Both the position numbers and the translations under genes were made by a program. A DNA stretch of 64,000 nt. It comes from Seminavis robusta. Lineage: Eukaryota; Bacillariophyta; Bacillariophyceae; Naviculales; Naviculaceae. The notes below the pieces were generated by a model. It was not told the DNA's origin and ran no database searches. It saw only the letters and a program-made list of their open reading frames with translations. Position 1 is the first letter of the stretch. Each line of letters begins with the position of its first letter. The stretch covers positions 16,927 through 80,926 of the forward strand of contig CAICTM010000285.1 of NCBI GenBank assembly GCA_903772945.1, given 5' to 3'. Shown here piece by piece: positions 61,224-64,000 of the stretch.

Positions 61224-61709
61224 CTATCCCGCAGTTGGCATTTGGGTAGTCTGACTTGAAGGACTGACGACCAGCAATGGACTGCTAGTCATCGAATCCC
61301 ATTTCCCTTTGAGTTCAAGGAGGCGCTTCTTCTTGTCTGGGTTCTTTGCATCGTTGGAAGGCGTTGAAACCACGATGCTACTCCATCGGCTTGCCCCCGA
61401 CTGAGTCGAAATGGTTGGAAAGGTCGTCATGCGCCGTAGATGAGGCGCAGATGTTGACGGTTTCTTTGGGTCAAAGCTCGAATTGTGTCTACTCTTTCCT
61501 GTTGTTGATCTTCTCAAAGAATGTCGGTGCTTCTTCCAATCATAGACCATCTCGTCGCTCCTTCTGGGCTTTGTTGGTGGTCTGTCTCCCGCTACCAACA
61601 TGCATGGCAATGACCGGACCTTCAAACGAGACTCCTTGGCCCAATCATAGAAATCAGGGTGGTTGATCTCAATGGCTTCATTTACAGTCTTCATGCTGGG
61701 GCGCTTCAT
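61224..61709 (-). CDS. Small basic protein with two YDW motifs
   Basis: A 161-residue protein from ATG 61709 (the frame is open upstream to a GTG, so a further 5' exon is possible). Near residue 20 is PDFYDWAKESRLKVR, and about 35 residues later MVYDWKKHRHSLRRS. The rest is Ser/Thr/Arg/Lys-rich (STSAPHLRRMTTFPT) with a helical KKKRLLELKGKWDSM segment. It belongs by motif with the FDWxxW proteins at 14.8, 44.1, 51.6 and 57.2 kb. No other domain. Confidence 0.65.
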   Translation of the reverse strand: MKRPSMKTVNEAIEINHPDFYDWAKESRLKVRSLPCMLVAGDRPPTKPRRSDEMVYDWKKHRHSLRRSTTGKSRHNSSFDPKKPSTSAPHLRRMTTFPTISTQSGASRWSSIVVSTPSNDAKNPDKKKRLLELKGKWDSMTSSPLLVVSPSSQTTQMPTAG

Positions 61710-64000
61710 TTTGCTTCGCACTCTTCAAAAGTAGATTGGCTGAAATTATGAGACGCACTGACACTGGGCTGAGATTTTCGAAGAGATACTCCAGTAGTTC
61801 TGATCTTCTGATCACACCAATGTCACCTGTTGACCTCAAATCTTTGGATTGCGAGCCTGCACAGAACAGAGACTGGATCCAAACCGGCGGTACAGTACGA
61901 TACCAGCACCCCTCGTGGTAAGCAATCTACCCATGTTCTCCGTTCTGAGGTGGTCATTGGGGCACTGTCCACTGTCCACATTCTGTACCGGTACTAATCA
62001 GACATACTGCATGTAACCATAAACTCGATTTGGTTTGATTAGTTCGATTGTTCGAGTACCGGTACGTCGCCACTGGCAAGTTCTTTGCTAAATAATGTCA
62101 CTCACACACTCACACATTGCGTGGCACTTGAGGTGGTGAGCCGAGTTTCTGAAGTCACAGCTTCGTGCTATTGCCCGCAGTCCGTAGTCATTGGTTGGTG
62201 TTGCGGATGGATGGTCAGTGGCTTTTAGCAACGGCTGAAACAAACAGGCAGCTGGAGCCAGACAGCCCATTTTTAAAATGGTCCACTATCTACTACTATC
62301 TAGCTAGCAGCAAGCTGGCTGGCAGTCTCCACGCACAGTGAGAGGCTTCAAGCCAGGTTCTTGCAAGTTGTAAGGTGTTGGTGGGCTGTGGGCAGCAGCT
62401 ACTAGTAGCTAGAACATAATCAGCAGCCCCTTCGCGGAAAACGTAATTCTTACGTTGTCTGGAGCTCTGGAGCTACTACCTACTACTAGTAGTAGCCACA
62501 GGCTTTGGTCGAAAGTCGAAAGGTCGAACTATCAACTAACTGTGGAGCGATAGTAGTATAGTACCGGTAAGGTGTACTCGAGCAGGGGATAAAAGGGATA
62601 GTGGATCTAGAAAATATATATTGTGTGGTACTGTACCACTATTCTACGTTTGCTTTTGAAAGGTTCAGCGGCGTTCAGCCTGTTTCGGCCTGTTTCAGCG
62701 ACACCACTGGCGTGGGTACTGTCCAGATGCTTTTGCTGCCAGGACACTGGAGTTCTGGGCAAGGTCCGAGCCCCGTGGGATGGTGGGATGGATTGTCAGC
62801 AGGTTTGTCACAGGTCAAACTATCAACTGCAACGAACCACTACCATTCCTTCGTACCGATACATGTAGGGCACATCTTTTACAGCCACACCAATGCGTTT
62901 GCCACAACGATATGCACATGAATTCAGTGGCATGGTCCAGCCACTGCTGGTGGCTTCGCAAATCGACCACTCTTGTTTCATTCATCACAAGCGACTTCCA
63001 AGGCCATTTTCTGCAACTTACTTGCTTTGCCCGCTACATTTAGTTTGCTGCCTCATGGCCTCTAAAATAGTAAGTATGGTTATGACTTCGCAGGCTCCAA
63101 TTGTTGTGCACTACGCTAAAAGCTAGTGTAAAGATCTTTCGAGTGTTTTGAGTTTGAGAGAATGAAAGTGAAAGTTTATGAGAAGAGATTAGAAAGCTAC
63201 GAGAAACTAATCCATGAGAAGAGATCGTTGTGAAGCTCATTGAACGTTGGTCTCCCGCGGGAGGCCTCGAAGTGTGATATCGTAGGTTATTGCAATAACT
63301 CTACGTACTCCACGGTCCATTTCCGGAACACGTGGAACTTCAGCTAGTAGCTGGTTAGTATGGGAACTGATCACCCAACACACTTACTGGCCAGCATCTT
63401 TGGTCTGGCCATCTACTGGTCCTCACGGTCCCTATGTGGATAATTGGTTCAATACCGACAAAAATCCTGTGTAAGCCCTGTAACCCAGGTTTTGCGCTGG
63501 AGGTTCCCTATCAATGTGCTCCCCCCCTACCCAGGGCATCTTTCTACTTGGTGCTGGCTCCACGTTGGGCCAGTGGATGAGTCATGTTGATTGGGCAAAT
63601 AAGTAGATGAGACTCAGCTAGTGGGGGCTTCCCCCCAATTGCCCGCGTCACAAAAGCCACTCCGTGGCCATAGTTTGTTAAACTAACGAGTATTTTACAC
63701 CCTCGTGCGACGCAACATGTCTACATCCAATCTCCGAGAGTGCCCCGCACTTTAATTCATTGTTCTTCTTGTCCGACTGATTGTCGTGCCTTCTGTGACC
63801 CTTAGTCAGGCAATAATGTCACAGGACTCTCTTAGCCTTATTCGCGACTCGATCCCTAGATAGGGTTTGGTTCGACTCATGACTAGTCTTCTCGCGAATA
63901 GTCATTGAGTACAGGGTTCTCATTACGCTAGTCATACTAGGTTGTCGATGAAACATCGCTCTAGATATTTAGCCGGCGTGGAAAGCTCCACGCTACTAGA
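61710..64000. other. Gene-poor right end
   Basis: Contains palindromic elements (accggtac near 61985 and 62055; tacatgta near 62860; ctagctag near 62298). The last 750 bases are different in texture: fewer palindromes and GC-balanced, with short repeated words such as gagaagaga and ctcgcgaa. They may be part of a long repeat or LTR cut by the window edge, but no diagnostic feature (primer-binding site, polypurine tract, TG..CA ends) can be assigned. No gene is supported. Confidence 0.45.

Noticed and set aside
63130-64000. LTR retrotransposon end
   Set aside because: Texture differs from neighbours, but no primer-binding site, polypurine tract or terminal dinucleotides could be shown within the window.

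Overview
The window is nuclear DNA from a eukaryotic alga, most probably a raphid pennate diatom. I lean towards a relative of Seminavis or Pseudo-nitzschia, but the species is inference. The reasons are: long, mostly intronless genes on both strands with a few short GT-AG introns; a secreted leucine-rich-repeat protein with a Pro/Ser/Thr stalk of the kind abundant in diatoms; an LRR protein with the diatom-style C-terminal LNRRGRA block; a remnant of a retroelement reverse-transcriptase C-terminus; and intergenic DNA full of short palindromes (TACATGTA, ACCGGT/GGTACC, CTAGCTAG). Two 11-base N runs (24965-24975, 42522-42532) and several one-base frame breaks inside otherwise well-formed genes show that this is draft assembly.

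Layout. 0-8 kb: a partial coiled-coil gene, a lysine-rich repeat protein, a small basic protein and an organellar-type DEAD-box helicase. 8-15 kb: an F-box/zinc-ribbon-like gene with two introns, a ubiquitin/RING-H2 fusion, a dead copy of ribosomal protein bL12, a retroelement fragment and a membrane-anchored methyltransferase-like gene. 15-30 kb: a very long charged protein ending in a possible CAAX box, a duplicated DUF6174-like secreted protein, an SGNH/GDSL esterase, the secreted LRR protein, a coiled-coil protein and a frame-broken LRR gene. 30-42 kb: two adjacent, same-strand genes carrying 7 and 6 tandem copies of a domain that reads as the pleckstrin-homology domain of TFIIH subunit p62/Tfb1. 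The first of these also carries a TAZ-type zinc-finger-like module and a long acidic/basic repeat. 44-64 kb: several charged proteins sharing an FDWxxW motif, a type II membrane glycosyltransferase-like protein, a double-SAP-domain protein, a trypsin-fold protease-like protein and a MYND/TPR-like protein. The last 2 kb are gene-poor.

How the genes may work together. Eukaryotic neighbours need not share a pathway. Two themes do recur. One is nuclear or chromatin-type modules: TFIIH-PH repeats, TAZ, SAP and possibly MYND. The other is low-complexity Lys/Asp/Glu/Ser proteins that share an [FY]DWxxW element. The strongest candidate for an undescribed system is the pair of multi-TFIIH-PH proteins at 30.6-42.1 kb. 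In the textbook p62/Tfb1 subunit this domain is single and docks acidic peptides of repair and transcription factors. Here 13 copies sit in two neighbouring genes, and one of those proteins also carries four W-E/D-V-E/Q-Y-S-D-D acidic motifs that could act as ligands for them (inference).
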